Part shown: piece by piece, positions 54,224-63,554 of the stretch
Numbering within the stretch: position 1 is the first letter of the stretch
Layout of the letters: each line of letters begins with the position of its first letter
From: Collimonas fungivorans
GTDB taxonomy: Bacteria > Pseudomonadota > Gammaproteobacteria > Burkholderiales > Burkholderiaceae_D
Assembly: GCF_001584145.1 (NCBI RefSeq)
Contig: NZ_CP013232.1
Coordinates: forward strand, 3,720,001 to 3,784,000
DNA: 64,000 nucleotides
Direction: 5' to 3'
Made by a program: the position numbers and the translations under genes
The notes under the pieces: model-generated
Seen by the model: only the letters and a program-made list of their open reading frames with translations
The model's database searches: none
What the model was told of the DNA's origin: nothing

Positions 54224-55084
54224 ATGAACGACAAACCAGATGCAGCGCCAGACAGCACGGCAGCGCGCGTCGCCTTGTGGCGCGCCTTGCATGTCGAGGC
54301 CGACCCTCCGCCGCATGTGCTCGAAGACAAAATCGGCCTCAAGCTGCTGGCTCCTGACCAGGACTGGCGCAACCGCGGAGACATGGATCCGCAGTTCACT
54401 CGTCCTTTCCGCGCCTCAATCGTAGCGCGTGCCCGCTTCATCGAGGACCTGGTCGTGGAACAGGCCGGCCGCGGGACTACCCAGTATGTCATCCTCGGCG
54501 CCGGCCTTGACAGTTTCGCCCAGCGGCGGCCGGAGATCGCATCCCGCCTCAAGGTGTTCGAGATCGACCAGCCGGGTCCGCAGGCGTGGAAGCGCCGGCG
54601 CCTGATCGAGCTCGGCTTCGGCGTCCCGGACTGGCTGCGCTTCGTGCCGGTCGATTTCGAGGCGGGCGGATCCTGGCGCGATGGACTCACGGCTGCCGGT
54701 TTCGATGACAGCAAGCCGGCAATCGTGGTGTCCACCGGCGTCAGCATGTATCTGACCAGAGACGCTAACGCGGCCACGCTGCGACAAGTCGCTGCCCTCG
54801 CCCCAGGCTCGACGCTCGCCATGACGTTCCTGCTGCCGCTGGAGCTGGCGGACCCCGAAGTACGCCCCGGGCTTGAGATGGCGGAGAAAGGGGCGCGCGC
54901 AAGCGGGACACCTTTCCTCAGCTTCTTTACCCCGCCGGAGATCCTGGCGCTGGCCCGGGAATCGGGCTTTGGAGAAGCACGGCACGTATCGGCTGCCGAT
55001 CTTACCCGGCGCTACTTCGCAGGCAGGACAGATGGCCTGCGCCCGCCAAACAATGCGGAAGAACTGTTAGTGGCAAATACCTAA
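54224..55084 (+). CDS. Class I SAM-dependent methyltransferase (LCM/TIGR00027 type)
   Basis: A 286-residue enzyme with the family motifs QYVILGAGLDSFAQRRPE (SAM-binding) and KVFEIDQPGPQAWKRRRLIE (acidic loop) and a downstream FVPVDFEAGGSW. The LCM family includes leucine-carboxyl and other small-molecule O-methyltransferases, with putative secondary-metabolite members; the acceptor is unknown. AGGA lies 7 bases before the ATG. It starts the return to high-GC sequence. Confidence 0.88.
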   Translation: MNDKPDAAPDSTAARVALWRALHVEADPPPHVLEDKIGLKLLAPDQDWRNRGDMDPQFTRPFRASIVARARFIEDLVVEQAGRGTTQYVILGAGLDSFAQRRPEIASRLKVFEIDQPGPQAWKRRRLIELGFGVPDWLRFVPVDFEAGGSWRDGLTAAGFDDSKPAIVVSTGVSMYLTRDANAATLRQVAALAPGSTLAMTFLLPLELADPEVRPGLEMAEKGARASGTPFLSFFTPPEILALARESGFGEARHVSAADLTRRYFAGRTDGLRPPNNAEELLVANT

Positions 55085-55123
55085 CTGCCCGTCATGGCTG
55101 GAGCCAGGGAGCGGCCGATGTGC

Positions 55124-55788
55124 TCACTCCAGCTTCCAGACATACTGCATGCGCGTAGCCGACTGCACCGGCTGGCCATCCGCCATGGCCGGCGTGAAAT
55201 GGCAGAGGCTCCAGGCTTTCAGGGTGGCGCGATCCAGGTCTTTGTAGCCGCTGCTCTTTTCAATCGCGGCATCCACCACGTTGCCATCGGTGCCGATGAT
55301 CAGCTTCACATTCACCGTACCCTGCTCTTCGTTGCGCAAGGAAGTCCTGGGATATTCCGGCTTTTCGCAATTGCCCGCGACCTTGGCACTGGTATGCGCC
55401 GGCGGGCCGGCTATCTGTGCCGAGGCTGCCGGCGACGGTTGCGCGACTGAAGTAGGCAGCTCGTTGCTCGGCGGCTTGACATTGGTGACCGCGGCAATCG
55501 TGTTTTCCTGCGGCTGCGGCTGTACCTTGACTTCTGGCGGCGGTACATAAGGAGGTGGCGGAGCGGCCGATTTTGGCGGCGGCGGCACCGGCTTGTCGGG
55601 CGGCGGCGGGGCGGCGGCGGCTTGATTTCTTCGATGAGCTTGGTGATCACCGGCTCCTGGATGACGTCGACGACTTTACGCGCCAAACCTGTCACCAATG
55701 CATATACGATCGTTATATGCAACACCACGACTACAATGAAACCAACCAGTTTCCTGGTGGGTTTACTCCCATCCAGTGCGAAATCCAT
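55124..55788 (-). pseudogene. TonB-like energy transducer, frameshifted
   Basis: The N-terminal frame (55788 downward) has the TonB start with one anchor helix, KLVGFIVVVVLHITIVYALV, and the Pro-rich beginning EEIKPPPP. It should continue in the frame that ends at 55124, with PPPPKSAAPPPPYVPPPEVK and the TonB C-terminal domain YPRTSLRNEEQGTVNVKLII then GTDGNVVDAAIEKSSGYKDL. The two join in a CGG run (about 55599-55620), where GGGG at 55608-55611 breaks the triplet pattern: one missing C would restore it. TonB passes proton-motive force to outer-membrane receptors. Sequencing error or replication slippage are both possible. Confidence 0.8.
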
Positions 55789-55918
55789 TGAAGGACTCCT
55801 GTCTGCAGCCCGACGGCAATCCTACGACGATTTACTTGGCGGATTGCCTACTTTCATACTAGCAGCTTGGCGGCAACAGTAAAGGAAGCTGGTCAAAATT
55901 TCCCGGCCGATGCGGTGT

Positions 55919-56248
55919 TCAGTCCACTATGAACAGCTTCGCCCCAACCGCGGTAAACGACTTGTGCGGCTCCGCGCCGTCGGCAACCTGGTAGCTCATG
56001 CCGGCTTTCAGCAAGAACCTGCGGCCGTCTTCGAGTTCGGTGTGCAGTTCGCCCTCCAGGCAAAACAGGATATGGCCTTTGCTGCACCAGTGGTCGGCCA
56101 GGTAACCCGGCGTGTACTCGACCATTCGCACGCGAATGGCGCCGAACTGGCGGGTGCGCCAATAGGCAATGCCGACCTCGCCCTTGTGCTCGGTACGCTC
56201 GACGGTTTGCCAGTCGGTCGTGCCAAACGGAATATCCGTCATCTTCAT
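55919..56248 (-). CDS. DHCW-motif cupin-fold protein
   Basis: A 109-residue single-domain cupin. The core has TPGYLADHWCSKGHILFCLE, with the DHxC-like motif and metal-binding His residues, followed by GELHTELEDGRRFLLKAGMS. This matches the small family called DHCW-motif cupins; function unknown. An extended frame to 56311 is non-conserved; the ATG at 56248 is chosen. Nineteen bases downstream of the XdhC gene on the same strand, so probably the last gene of that transcript. Confidence 0.83.
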   Translation of the reverse strand: MKMTDIPFGTTDWQTVERTEHKGEVGIAYWRTRQFGAIRVRMVEYTPGYLADHWCSKGHILFCLEGELHTELEDGRRFLLKAGMSYQVADGAEPHKSFTAVGAKLFIVD

Positions 56249-56267
56249 GTGTTTACCTTTAAGCGTT

Positions 56268-57269
56268 TCACGGCCGCTCGACCATCCGCAGATCGTCCGT
56301 ATTGACGGCACAACTGGATGGCGATACCGCCACCCTGCCGCGGTTGCGCAGCATCACCAGCTCGGCCAGCACCGATACCGCGATCTCAGCCGGCGAACGA
56401 CTCAAGATGGACAAGCCGATCGGCGCATGCAAATCGCCGACCTGCTGCGGGCTCAGGTCCAGCATCAGCAATCTTTCCTTGCGCGCCTCGGTGCTCGCCA
56501 TCGAGCCGATGGCGCCGACGTAGAAAGCATCGGTCTTGAGCGCTTCCATCAGCGCCATGTCGTCGATTTTCGGGTCGTGGCTGAGGGTGACGATTACGGT
56601 GCGGCGGTCCGGCTTGAAGGCCAGTACGGCGTCGTCCGGCATGCCGTCCAGCCAGACTACGTCATCGACCTGCCAGTTGCGGCGCTGCTCTTCGCGCGGG
56701 TCGTTCAGGTATACCGAAAAATCCAGCGCCGGCGCCATCTGCGCCAGGTATTCCGAGACCTGGCCGCAGCCGATGATCAGCAGGCGCCAGCGCGGGCCGA
56801 ACACCTGCAGCAGTTCCTGTTCGTCGAAATGCAAGGCGAAATCGGCGTCGCTGGCTTCAATGCTGGCCTTGCCGCTGCGCATGTCCAGGCGACGCTGCAC
56901 CAGCTTGCGTCCGGCGACGGCGTCGAGCAAAGGCGTCAGCGAAGCAGCGTCGGACAAGGGTTCGATCACCAGTTCCAGGGTGCCGCCGCAAGGCAGGCCG
57001 AAACGCTGCATCTGCTCGGCGCTGATGCCGTAGCGCACCAGTTCTATGCGTTCCGGAAACGCCGTGGCAAAGCGCTGCATCAGGTCGTCCTCGATACAGC
57101 CGCCCGAGACCGAACCGGTGAAATCGCCGTCGTCGGTGATCGCAAACAACGAACCCAGCGGACGCGGCGCCGAACCCCAGTTGCGCACCACCGTGACCAT
57201 CGCCACCCGCTTGCCCTGCTGGAGCCAGCTGACGGCGCTTTTTAATACTTGATAATCGACTGCATTCAT
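56268..57269 (-). CDS. XdhC/CoxF-family molybdenum-hydroxylase maturation factor
   Basis: A 333-residue protein with the XdhC N-terminal domain (VAMVTVVRNWGSAPRPLGSL with the G-S-A-P-R-P motif, then DFTGSVSGGCIEDD) and a Rossmann domain (LIIGCGQVSEYLAQMAPAL). XdhC proteins bind molybdenum cofactor, help sulfurate it and insert it into xanthine-dehydrogenase-type enzymes. The hydroxylase genes lie directly upstream on the same strand, 111 bases away with a small repeat between, supporting this role. Confidence 0.92.
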   Translation of the reverse strand: MNAVDYQVLKSAVSWLQQGKRVAMVTVVRNWGSAPRPLGSLFAITDDGDFTGSVSGGCIEDDLMQRFATAFPERIELVRYGISAEQMQRFGLPCGGTLELVIEPLSDAASLTPLLDAVAGRKLVQRRLDMRSGKASIEASDADFALHFDEQELLQVFGPRWRLLIIGCGQVSEYLAQMAPALDFSVYLNDPREEQRRNWQVDDVVWLDGMPDDAVLAFKPDRRTVIVTLSHDPKIDDMALMEALKTDAFYVGAIGSMASTEARKERLLMLDLSPQQVGDLHAPIGLSILSRSPAEIAVSVLAELVMLRNRGRVAVSPSSCAVNTDDLRMVERP

Positions 57270-57354
57270 GGCTTGCCTGATCTTTTCTTAGGTTTTTACC
57301 AGTGTAATGAAAAACAGGACCGGCCGCTTGCACGGACGATCCTGCTATAGGGCG

Positions 57355-57369
57355 GGCACCTGTGCCCAC
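57355..57369. repeat. Dispersed 15-base repeat, copy 2
   Basis: GGCACCTGTGCCCAC, identical to 28581-28595; lies in the gap between cytochrome c and XdhC genes and forms a small hairpin (GGGCAC/GTGCCC). Confidence 0.6.
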
Positions 57370-57380
57370 CCTGCAACGCT

Positions 57381-58658
57381 TCAGTGCGCCGTCGTCAGCC
57401 GCATGCTCTTGATGCGCTCCGGGGTAACGTCGGCGGCCTGGCCGCCCCAGGTGACGCGCAGGAAGTTGGACAATTGCGCCAGTTCCTTGTCGTTCAGCTG
57501 GCCGGCGAAACCGGGCATGTCCTGCAGGCTTTCGGTGCCAGGGAATTTCTGCGCTTCGATCCCGTCCAGCATCGCCACGATCAGGTTATGCGGATCGGCG
57601 TTGCGCACCGTCGAATTGCCCTTCATCGCCACCGCCACATGCGGCTTGCCGTCGCCCTGGAAGCCATGGCAACCGGCGCACACTGCCGTGTACAAACGCT
57701 TGCCGGCATCCAGTTCGACCGCATCGGCGCTGATGGCCTTGACCGGTTCCGGCGGCAACGGCTTGTCGCCCAGCAGATAGGTGGTGACGGCGTTCAGGTC
57801 GTCCTTGCTCAGGTATTGCGTGCTCAGGTGCACCACCGGGAACATCTCGCCGTAGGCCGAACCTTGCGGGGCGATGCCAGTAGCGAAGAAGGTCTGCAGG
57901 TCCGTTGCCGTCCAGCCCACCGCAGCCAGGCCGGCGGGTGTGATGTTGGGTGCGGCGACACGTCCCAGTGCAGCGCCGGCCAGCGGTTTCGACAAATCAA
58001 GCTGGCCGAACACGCCGCGCGGCGAATGGCATTCCGCGCAGTGGCCGAGCGCATTGCTCAGATACTGGCCGCGCAGCCAAGCAGGAGACTGGCCGACCGA
58101 AGCGTCGCTCAGCGAATTCTTCAGGAACGGCACATTCCAGAACATCATGCCGAAGCGCATGTTGTAGGGGAATTTCAGGTCCGCTTCCTTGCTCGCCACG
58201 GCGACCGGTTTCTGCTGCATCAGGTAGGCGTAGATAGCGTCGCTGTCGGCGCGCGTCATCGAGCGGTACGAGGTGTACGGCATGGCCGGGTACAAGTGCC
58301 GATCCGGCGTTACGCCGTCATGCAGGGCCTTGTAGAACTGGTCCGCGTTCCATTTGCCGATGCCGTGCTGTTTGTCCGGTGTGATATTGGAGCCGTAGAA
58401 CTTGCCAAACGGCGAAGCCAGTTCGACGCCGCCGGCAAACGGCGCGCCGGTGGCGGTGGTGTGGCAGGCGGCGCAGTCGGCGGCCTTGGTCAGGTAGCGG
58501 CCGAGGGCCAGCTGGTCGGCGCTGCCCGGCTTGACCGTGCTGCCGGCGGCTGGGGCCGACGGGCTGCTACTGCTGTCGCACGCAGCCAGCAAGGTTGCCG
58601 CCAGCAGCGGCGCAGCAGCCATGCGCAACGCCTTGCCGAGGTATCGGAGCTTAGTCAT
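57381..58658 (-). CDS. Membrane-bound tri-heme cytochrome c
   Basis: A 425-residue lipoprotein cytochrome. The signal AAAPLLAATLLAAC has a lipobox Cys (about residue 26). Three C-x2-C-H heme sites are seen: CAACH, CAECH and CAGCH. It is typical of the cytochrome subunit that takes electrons from a periplasmic molybdenum hydroxylase. The longer frame to 58868 is the reverse of the upstream coding sequence and not conserved; the ATG at 58658 overlaps the stop of the 2Fe-2S subunit gene. Third gene of the hydroxylase operon. Confidence 0.93.
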   Translation of the reverse strand: MTKLRYLGKALRMAAAPLLAATLLAACDSSSSPSAPAAGSTVKPGSADQLALGRYLTKAADCAACHTTATGAPFAGGVELASPFGKFYGSNITPDKQHGIGKWNADQFYKALHDGVTPDRHLYPAMPYTSYRSMTRADSDAIYAYLMQQKPVAVASKEADLKFPYNMRFGMMFWNVPFLKNSLSDASVGQSPAWLRGQYLSNALGHCAECHSPRGVFGQLDLSKPLAGAALGRVAAPNITPAGLAAVGWTATDLQTFFATGIAPQGSAYGEMFPVVHLSTQYLSKDDLNAVTTYLLGDKPLPPEPVKAISADAVELDAGKRLYTAVCAGCHGFQGDGKPHVAVAMKGNSTVRNADPHNLIVAMLDGIEAQKFPGTESLQDMPGFAGQLNDKELAQLSNFLRVTWGGQAADVTPERIKSMRLTTAH

Positions 58659-59209
58659 CACTTGCCATCCTTTACCAGTCCCGGCGTCGCCAGCGCCACT
58701 TCCTTGACCGCTTCGAAGTAGCGCACATAACCGGTGCAGCGGCAGATGTGATCGTTCAGTCCGTCGGTAATGGCCTGATCGAGCTGGTCCTTGGCGACCG
58801 GCTGGCGCTTCAGCTTTTCCAGCAATACCGTCGCCGCGTTGACGAAACCCGGGGTGCAGTAGCCGCACTGGAAGCTGTAATGCTCGAGGAACTTCTGCTG
58901 GATAGGCGACAACGCCACTACTTCGCCCTTTTCGTTAAGCTGGGCGTGGCCTTCCACGGTGCGTACTTTCTTGCCTTCGAAAAAATGGGCGCCGGTGATG
59001 CAGGAACGCACTTCTTCGCTAGTGCCGTCCGGCTTGTCGAGAATCACCACGCAGGCCCGGCAGACACCCTGGCCGCAGCCCAGGCGCGAGCCGGTCAGAT
59101 CCAGGTATTCGTGCAGGAAATCGATCATCATGATGCCTTCCGGCACCGGCACCGGGCCTACCGGCTTGCCGTTGATATGCATGGTGATGGGGTGGATAGT
59201 CATGCTCAT
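58658..59209 (-). CDS. 2Fe-2S subunit of molybdenum hydroxylase (IorA-like)
   Basis: A 183-residue ferredoxin-type subunit. The plant-type 2Fe-2S cluster is bound by GCGQGVCRACVV and the earlier DLTGSRLGC; the second cluster by FQCGYCTPGF and CRCTGYVRY. It relays electrons from the Mo site to the cytochrome. The start is the ATG at 59209 after CCAGGAGG; it overlaps the large-subunit stop (ATGA), as does its own stop with the cytochrome start. Such coupling argues for a fixed 1:1 complex. Confidence 0.95.
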   Translation of the reverse strand: MSMTIHPITMHINGKPVGPVPVPEGIMMIDFLHEYLDLTGSRLGCGQGVCRACVVILDKPDGTSEEVRSCITGAHFFEGKKVRTVEGHAQLNEKGEVVALSPIQQKFLEHYSFQCGYCTPGFVNAATVLLEKLKRQPVAKDQLDQAITDGLNDHICRCTGYVRYFEAVKEVALATPGLVKDGK

Positions 59210-62046
59210 GCCAGAACCTCCTGGATATTTTGTTGGGTTACCGGCAGGTCGGTGAAACGGTGGCCGATGGCGTGGGCGATGCCGTTGACGATGGCGCCGA
59301 CCACCGGGATCATCACCACTTCGGCGATGCCCTTGGGCGGATCGGTCTCGGTCAGCGGCGGCAGCACTTCGCTGGTCTGGCTCCAGACCGCGACATCCTT
59401 GGCGCGCGGCAGCTGGTAGCGGTTGAAGTTCCAGCTGCCGTTGCCGGGGCCGTCTTCGTATAGCGGCAGGTATTCGTGCAAGGCGTGGCCGATGCCCATC
59501 GCCAGGCCGCCCTGCAGCTGGCCGGAAACCAGCTGCGGCGAGATCTGGTTGCCGCATTCCATGATCGAGTGATGGGTCAGCAGCTCGACCTTGCCGCTGG
59601 CTTCGTGCACCGCCAGTTCGACCAATGTGCCGACCGCGCTGTAGTAAGTCACGGCAGCGTTGTTGCGCTGGGTTGGCGGGATGAAGACTTTCTTGCGATT
59701 GAGTACGTCGTAACCGCCGCCCGTGCTCATCCTGGCCTTGCGCGCCTTGTCGGCGCCGTCGCCATAACGCAGCGACAGGCCGTCGAGCGGAATCCTGGTG
59801 AGATTGCCGAGAATCTCGAACTCGGCTTCGGTCCATTGCCAGCGGTTGAAGACGTGGACGGTGGCGCCGGTGACCAGGCCCAGTTCGTGGGCTTTCGTCA
59901 CCAGCTGTTGGTAGGGCAGCGCTTCCAGGCCGGCGGCGGACAGCTTGCCGTCGACCCAGCGCGCATCCTCGACCCGCACCACCAGCGGCGCCGCCTGGCC
60001 GCCGCCTATGCCCTGGCTCCAGATCGCCATCGCCGCCGGCCACAGGCCGTGCATGAAGATCACGCGTGCAGCTTCGCGTGTGCTGTGGGTAAAGTAGAAA
60101 GCAGAGTTGGTGGCGCTGGATGGCGAGGAATAGCCCGGCGACCAGCGCGGATTGGCCGCCAGCTTGTCTTGCTCGGCCTGGCTCATGATGTAGGGATCGC
60201 CGCTGGTGACTACCGGCAGGTCACTCCAGTCGGTGACCGAGGTGCGCACTTCATGCGCCGGCTTGCCCAGCCACTTGGCGCAGGCGATCGCCTGCGAAGT
60301 CGACATGCCGGTGCCGATTTCGGCGGCGCTGTGCGACAGGTGGATCTGGCCGTCGGCGCTGATTTCGACCTTGGCGAACGAGGTCTCGGCGCCGGTGCCG
60401 AAATCCTTCTGCACGCAGGCAAAACCGACACCGTAGCGATAGCCCGGATGACCGGCTTCGTACTCGGTTTTTTTCTTGGTCCGGTTGATCCACAGTGGAT
60501 GGTTCTTGGCCTTCTGCAGCACTTCGTCGACGCGGATCGCGCCGGCCGGAATCGCGCCCTGGGTGTTTTTCATGCCGGAGCGCAGCGCATTCTTCAGGCG
60601 GAAATCGATGGCGTCGAGGCCGAGCTTCTCCGCCATCTCGTCGATCATCATCTCAGTCGCCGCCATGCTCTGCAGCGTGCCGTAGCCGCGCGCCGAACCG
60701 GCGTCGATCGCACGGCTGGCGATGGCCACCGCAGCCAGGTCGTTTTTGGGGAAATAATAAATCGATTGCGCGGCGGTGGCGCCCACCATCGCTACCGACG
60801 GCGAGAAATTGGCGCGGCCGCCGCCGTTGGCTTCGAACTCGCCCTTGAACGATTGCAGCAGGCCGCTCTTGCGGTCGACCGCGATGCGGTAATGCATCTT
60901 GAAGGCGTGGCGCTTGATCGAGGTCTGGAACTGTTCGTAGCGGTCGTTGGCCAGGCGCACCGGCTTGCCGTCCGCATACAGCGAGGTCAGCAGGCCGTAG
61001 AAAGGGAAATTGTAGTGATCCTTGGAGCCGTAGCCGACCGTGTAGCAAGGATGGAGGAACAGCTGCTTGAGCGGGAATTTTCCCTTCTTCATCATTTCGA
61101 TGGCGCTGTCCACCACTTCGCCCGGCGACTGCGTCGGCACCACCATGTGCAAGGCCTGGCTGGCGCTGTCGTACCAACAGTTGGCGTTGTCCGGCTCCAG
61201 CGCCGCGGTATCCACCGACTGCGTATTGTAGTTGCGCTCCATCACCAGCCAGTCGGCCGGCGGGTGGTCCAGCTGATCCTGGATCTGGGCGGCGTAGAAC
61301 ATGCCCTGCTCGCCCAGCTTGCCGTGCTCCTGGCCGTCCGGCCAGACCGGCTGGTGCTTGCGCATCATGCTCGGGAATACCGGCGCATTCTTCAGGCTGG
61401 AGAAGACATCGTCGTCGAACGATGTCGCGCCGCCCACCCGCACGAAACGGAAAGTGCCCCAGGGATCGCGCTCCAGCGGGCCGGTGACCGGGCCGTACTG
61501 GATCACTTCATCCTTGAACTGCAATTTATCCTTGGCAAAGCGGAAGCGTGCGAAATCGTTGTAGATCAGGATTGCCACCGCGTGGCCAAGATAGGCAGCG
61601 GTCTTGCCGGGCGGGAGCAGCATGTCTTCACCGTAGAACGCCGGGAAAGCCAGGCCGTCGCGCGCCAGGTCGGCGGCGGTGACTATGCGGTCAGGTTTGA
61701 GATCGTCGCCCAGCAGGCCGAGGTCGAAGCCAAGGAAGTTGCGGTCGGCCTTGGTAGCGCGCAGGATGAAGGCATGCGCTTGCTGGTCCGGCCAGTGCGG
61801 CATGTCGCGGGCGCGCACATCGCGCGCGAACACCTTGGCGCCGGTGACTTTGGCCATGCCGTCGATACGAAACTTGACGCGACCGCCGGACTGGCCGTTG
61901 CTGCTGTCCCACTGGATGGGCGTCAGGATTTTTTCTTCAAACAGGGCGGCGAACGCTTTGCCGCCCATGGGCGCGACGTAAACCGACACCCCGGCCACCA
62001 CGCTGGCCTTCAAAAAACTGCGACGCGAAAGGTCGAGTTTTGTCAT
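59206..62046 (-). CDS. Molybdopterin-binding subunit of a xanthine-dehydrogenase-family hydroxylase
   Basis: A 946-residue large subunit. A twin-arginine signal (LSRRSFLKASVVAGVSVYVA) sends the folded enzyme to the periplasm. The Mo-cofactor domains carry FKGEFEANGGGRANFSPSV, SARGYGTLQSMAATEMMIDE and AAEIGTGMSTSQAIACAKWL; the catalytic Glu is probably in PPKGIAEVVMIP. It is longer than isoquinoline 1-oxidoreductase subunit IorB (about 780), nearer to the aldehyde or N-heterocycle oxidases; the substrate is open. GAGGAG precedes the ATG. First gene of the operon. Confidence 0.93.
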   Translation of the reverse strand: MTKLDLSRRSFLKASVVAGVSVYVAPMGGKAFAALFEEKILTPIQWDSSNGQSGGRVKFRIDGMAKVTGAKVFARDVRARDMPHWPDQQAHAFILRATKADRNFLGFDLGLLGDDLKPDRIVTAADLARDGLAFPAFYGEDMLLPPGKTAAYLGHAVAILIYNDFARFRFAKDKLQFKDEVIQYGPVTGPLERDPWGTFRFVRVGGATSFDDDVFSSLKNAPVFPSMMRKHQPVWPDGQEHGKLGEQGMFYAAQIQDQLDHPPADWLVMERNYNTQSVDTAALEPDNANCWYDSASQALHMVVPTQSPGEVVDSAIEMMKKGKFPLKQLFLHPCYTVGYGSKDHYNFPFYGLLTSLYADGKPVRLANDRYEQFQTSIKRHAFKMHYRIAVDRKSGLLQSFKGEFEANGGGRANFSPSVAMVGATAAQSIYYFPKNDLAAVAIASRAIDAGSARGYGTLQSMAATEMMIDEMAEKLGLDAIDFRLKNALRSGMKNTQGAIPAGAIRVDEVLQKAKNHPLWINRTKKKTEYEAGHPGYRYGVGFACVQKDFGTGAETSFAKVEISADGQIHLSHSAAEIGTGMSTSQAIACAKWLGKPAHEVRTSVTDWSDLPVVTSGDPYIMSQAEQDKLAANPRWSPGYSSPSSATNSAFYFTHSTREAARVIFMHGLWPAAMAIWSQGIGGGQAAPLVVRVEDARWVDGKLSAAGLEALPYQQLVTKAHELGLVTGATVHVFNRWQWTEAEFEILGNLTRIPLDGLSLRYGDGADKARKARMSTGGGYDVLNRKKVFIPPTQRNNAAVTYYSAVGTLVELAVHEASGKVELLTHHSIMECGNQISPQLVSGQLQGGLAMGIGHALHEYLPLYEDGPGNGSWNFNRYQLPRAKDVAVWSQTSEVLPPLTETDPPKGIAEVVMIPVVGAIVNGIAHAIGHRFTDLPVTQQNIQEVLA

Positions 62047-62358
62047 GTATTTCTCCTCAAAAGCCAAGGAGCACCCCAACCGTCGTTCGCTAGCGGTTGT
62101 TGCAGATGCTCATCGGATCCATCAAAAGCCCCTGCCGGGCATTCATCTGGGGGTCGGCATTTTATTACATTGGAGAACTGGCAACATAAGCACTATGACA
62201 TGATGAGAATAGATGATTTGACAGCATACGCAATCGATTTTGTAGGTAATTGCCGCATGCCTGCAAGAATAACCGGTGATTTACTTGAGAAAATGTCATG
62301 TCTGTGTAACAAGTTACCCATACAATAAAACACTCTTCTCCACTCCAACTATCCGATC
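62047..62358. other. Divergent promoter region hydroxylase/glpQ
   Basis: About 310 bases holding both promoters. The glpQ-proximal part is AT-rich. No operator dyad was recognised with confidence. Confidence 0.4.
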
Positions 62359-63477
62359 ATGATACGAATCCGCACCCTTGGCCTGGCGCTGGCCGGCCTG
62401 TTTTCCCTGTCCGCCTGCGGCGGCGACGGCGGCGACCTGGCAAACAACGGCAATATCCTGGTCATCGGCCATCGCGGCGCCAGCGCATTGCGGCCGGAAC
62501 ATACCCTGGCTTCCTATACCAAGGCGATCGAAGACGGCGCCGACGTGATCGAACCGGACCTGGTGGCAACCAAGGATGGTTTCCTGGTGGCGCGCCACGA
62601 GAATGAAATCTCCGGGACCACCAACGTCGCGACGGTGGCCAAGTTTGCCGGCCGAAAGACCAAAAAGGTTATCGACGGCAATACGCTGGAGGGATGGTTC
62701 ACCGAGGATTTCACGCTGGCGGAAATCAAGGAATTGCGCGCCAAGGAAAGAATCCCCCAGATCAGGCCGGACAATACCCAGTACGACGGCCAGTTCGAGA
62801 TCCCTACCCTGCCCGAGATCATCGCCTTGGCCAAGAACATGTCGGCCAAGACCGGCCGCACCATCCACCTCTATCCTGAAACCAAGCATCCAAGTTACTT
62901 CCAGTCGATCGGCCTGCCGCTGGAAGACCGCCTGCTGACAGCATTGGCGCAAGACGATTACAGCGCCAAGCGCGCCGTGATTTTCATCCAGTCGTTTGAA
63001 ACCGCCAACCTGAAAACCCTGCGCGGCAAGATCGGCAAGAATCATCCGACCTACCGGCTGGTCCAGCTGATGGACGACGGCAAGGCACAGCCGCCCGATT
63101 TTGTGCTGGCCGGCAGCAAACGGACTTACGGTGATCTGATGACTGTTGAGGGAATGAAGGAAGTGGCGGCTTACGCCGATGGCGTCGGCCCTAACAAGCT
63201 GAGCATCATCCCGCAGGACAGCAGCGGCAACCTGGGCCAGCCCACCGCACTGGTCAGCAACGCCCACGCCGCCGGCTTACGGGTGCATCCCTACACCTTC
63301 CGGCCGGAAAACAACTTCCTGCCGGCCAGCCTGAAAAGCAATGCGTCAGCCGCCACCCGCAATCCGGATGGCCTGGCGGCGGAAATCCAGGCTTACCTGA
63401 AAGCGGGCATCGATGGTTTCTTTACCGACGACCCGGCCGTTGGCCGGCGTGCGGTGGATACATTTAAACGCAGCTGA
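62359..63477 (+). CDS. glpQ: Glycerophosphodiester phosphodiesterase, lipoprotein
   Basis: A 372-residue GDPD enzyme that splits glycerophosphodiesters into glycerol-3-phosphate and an alcohol. The N-terminal signal ends in a lipobox (LFSLSACGGDGG, Cys about residue 20), so it is membrane-anchored in the periplasm. Catalytic parts: VIGHRGASALRPEHTLASYT (His, Arg, Glu), EPDLVATKDGFLVARHEN (Glu, Asp, His), and the late LRVHPYTFRPEN. Similar in length to E. coli GlpQ (358), which is soluble. Divergent from the hydroxylase operon. Confidence 0.93.
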   Translation: MIRIRTLGLALAGLFSLSACGGDGGDLANNGNILVIGHRGASALRPEHTLASYTKAIEDGADVIEPDLVATKDGFLVARHENEISGTTNVATVAKFAGRKTKKVIDGNTLEGWFTEDFTLAEIKELRAKERIPQIRPDNTQYDGQFEIPTLPEIIALAKNMSAKTGRTIHLYPETKHPSYFQSIGLPLEDRLLTALAQDDYSAKRAVIFIQSFETANLKTLRGKIGKNHPTYRLVQLMDDGKAQPPDFVLAGSKRTYGDLMTVEGMKEVAAYADGVGPNKLSIIPQDSSGNLGQPTALVSNAHAAGLRVHPYTFRPENNFLPASLKSNASAATRNPDGLAAEIQAYLKAGIDGFFTDDPAVGRRAVDTFKRS

Positions 63478-63554
63478 TACCCGGCCACGCTTATTCTTTT
63501 CCAAGTGACGGGGAGTTGCGGTCGCTTTAGGGACGGGTAAGAGATGAGCGACCG

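Noticed and set aside
59476..62328. A 950-residue plus-strand open frame
   Set aside because: Exact antisense shadow of the molybdopterin subunit gene; Arg/Gly/His-rich composition, no ribosome site.
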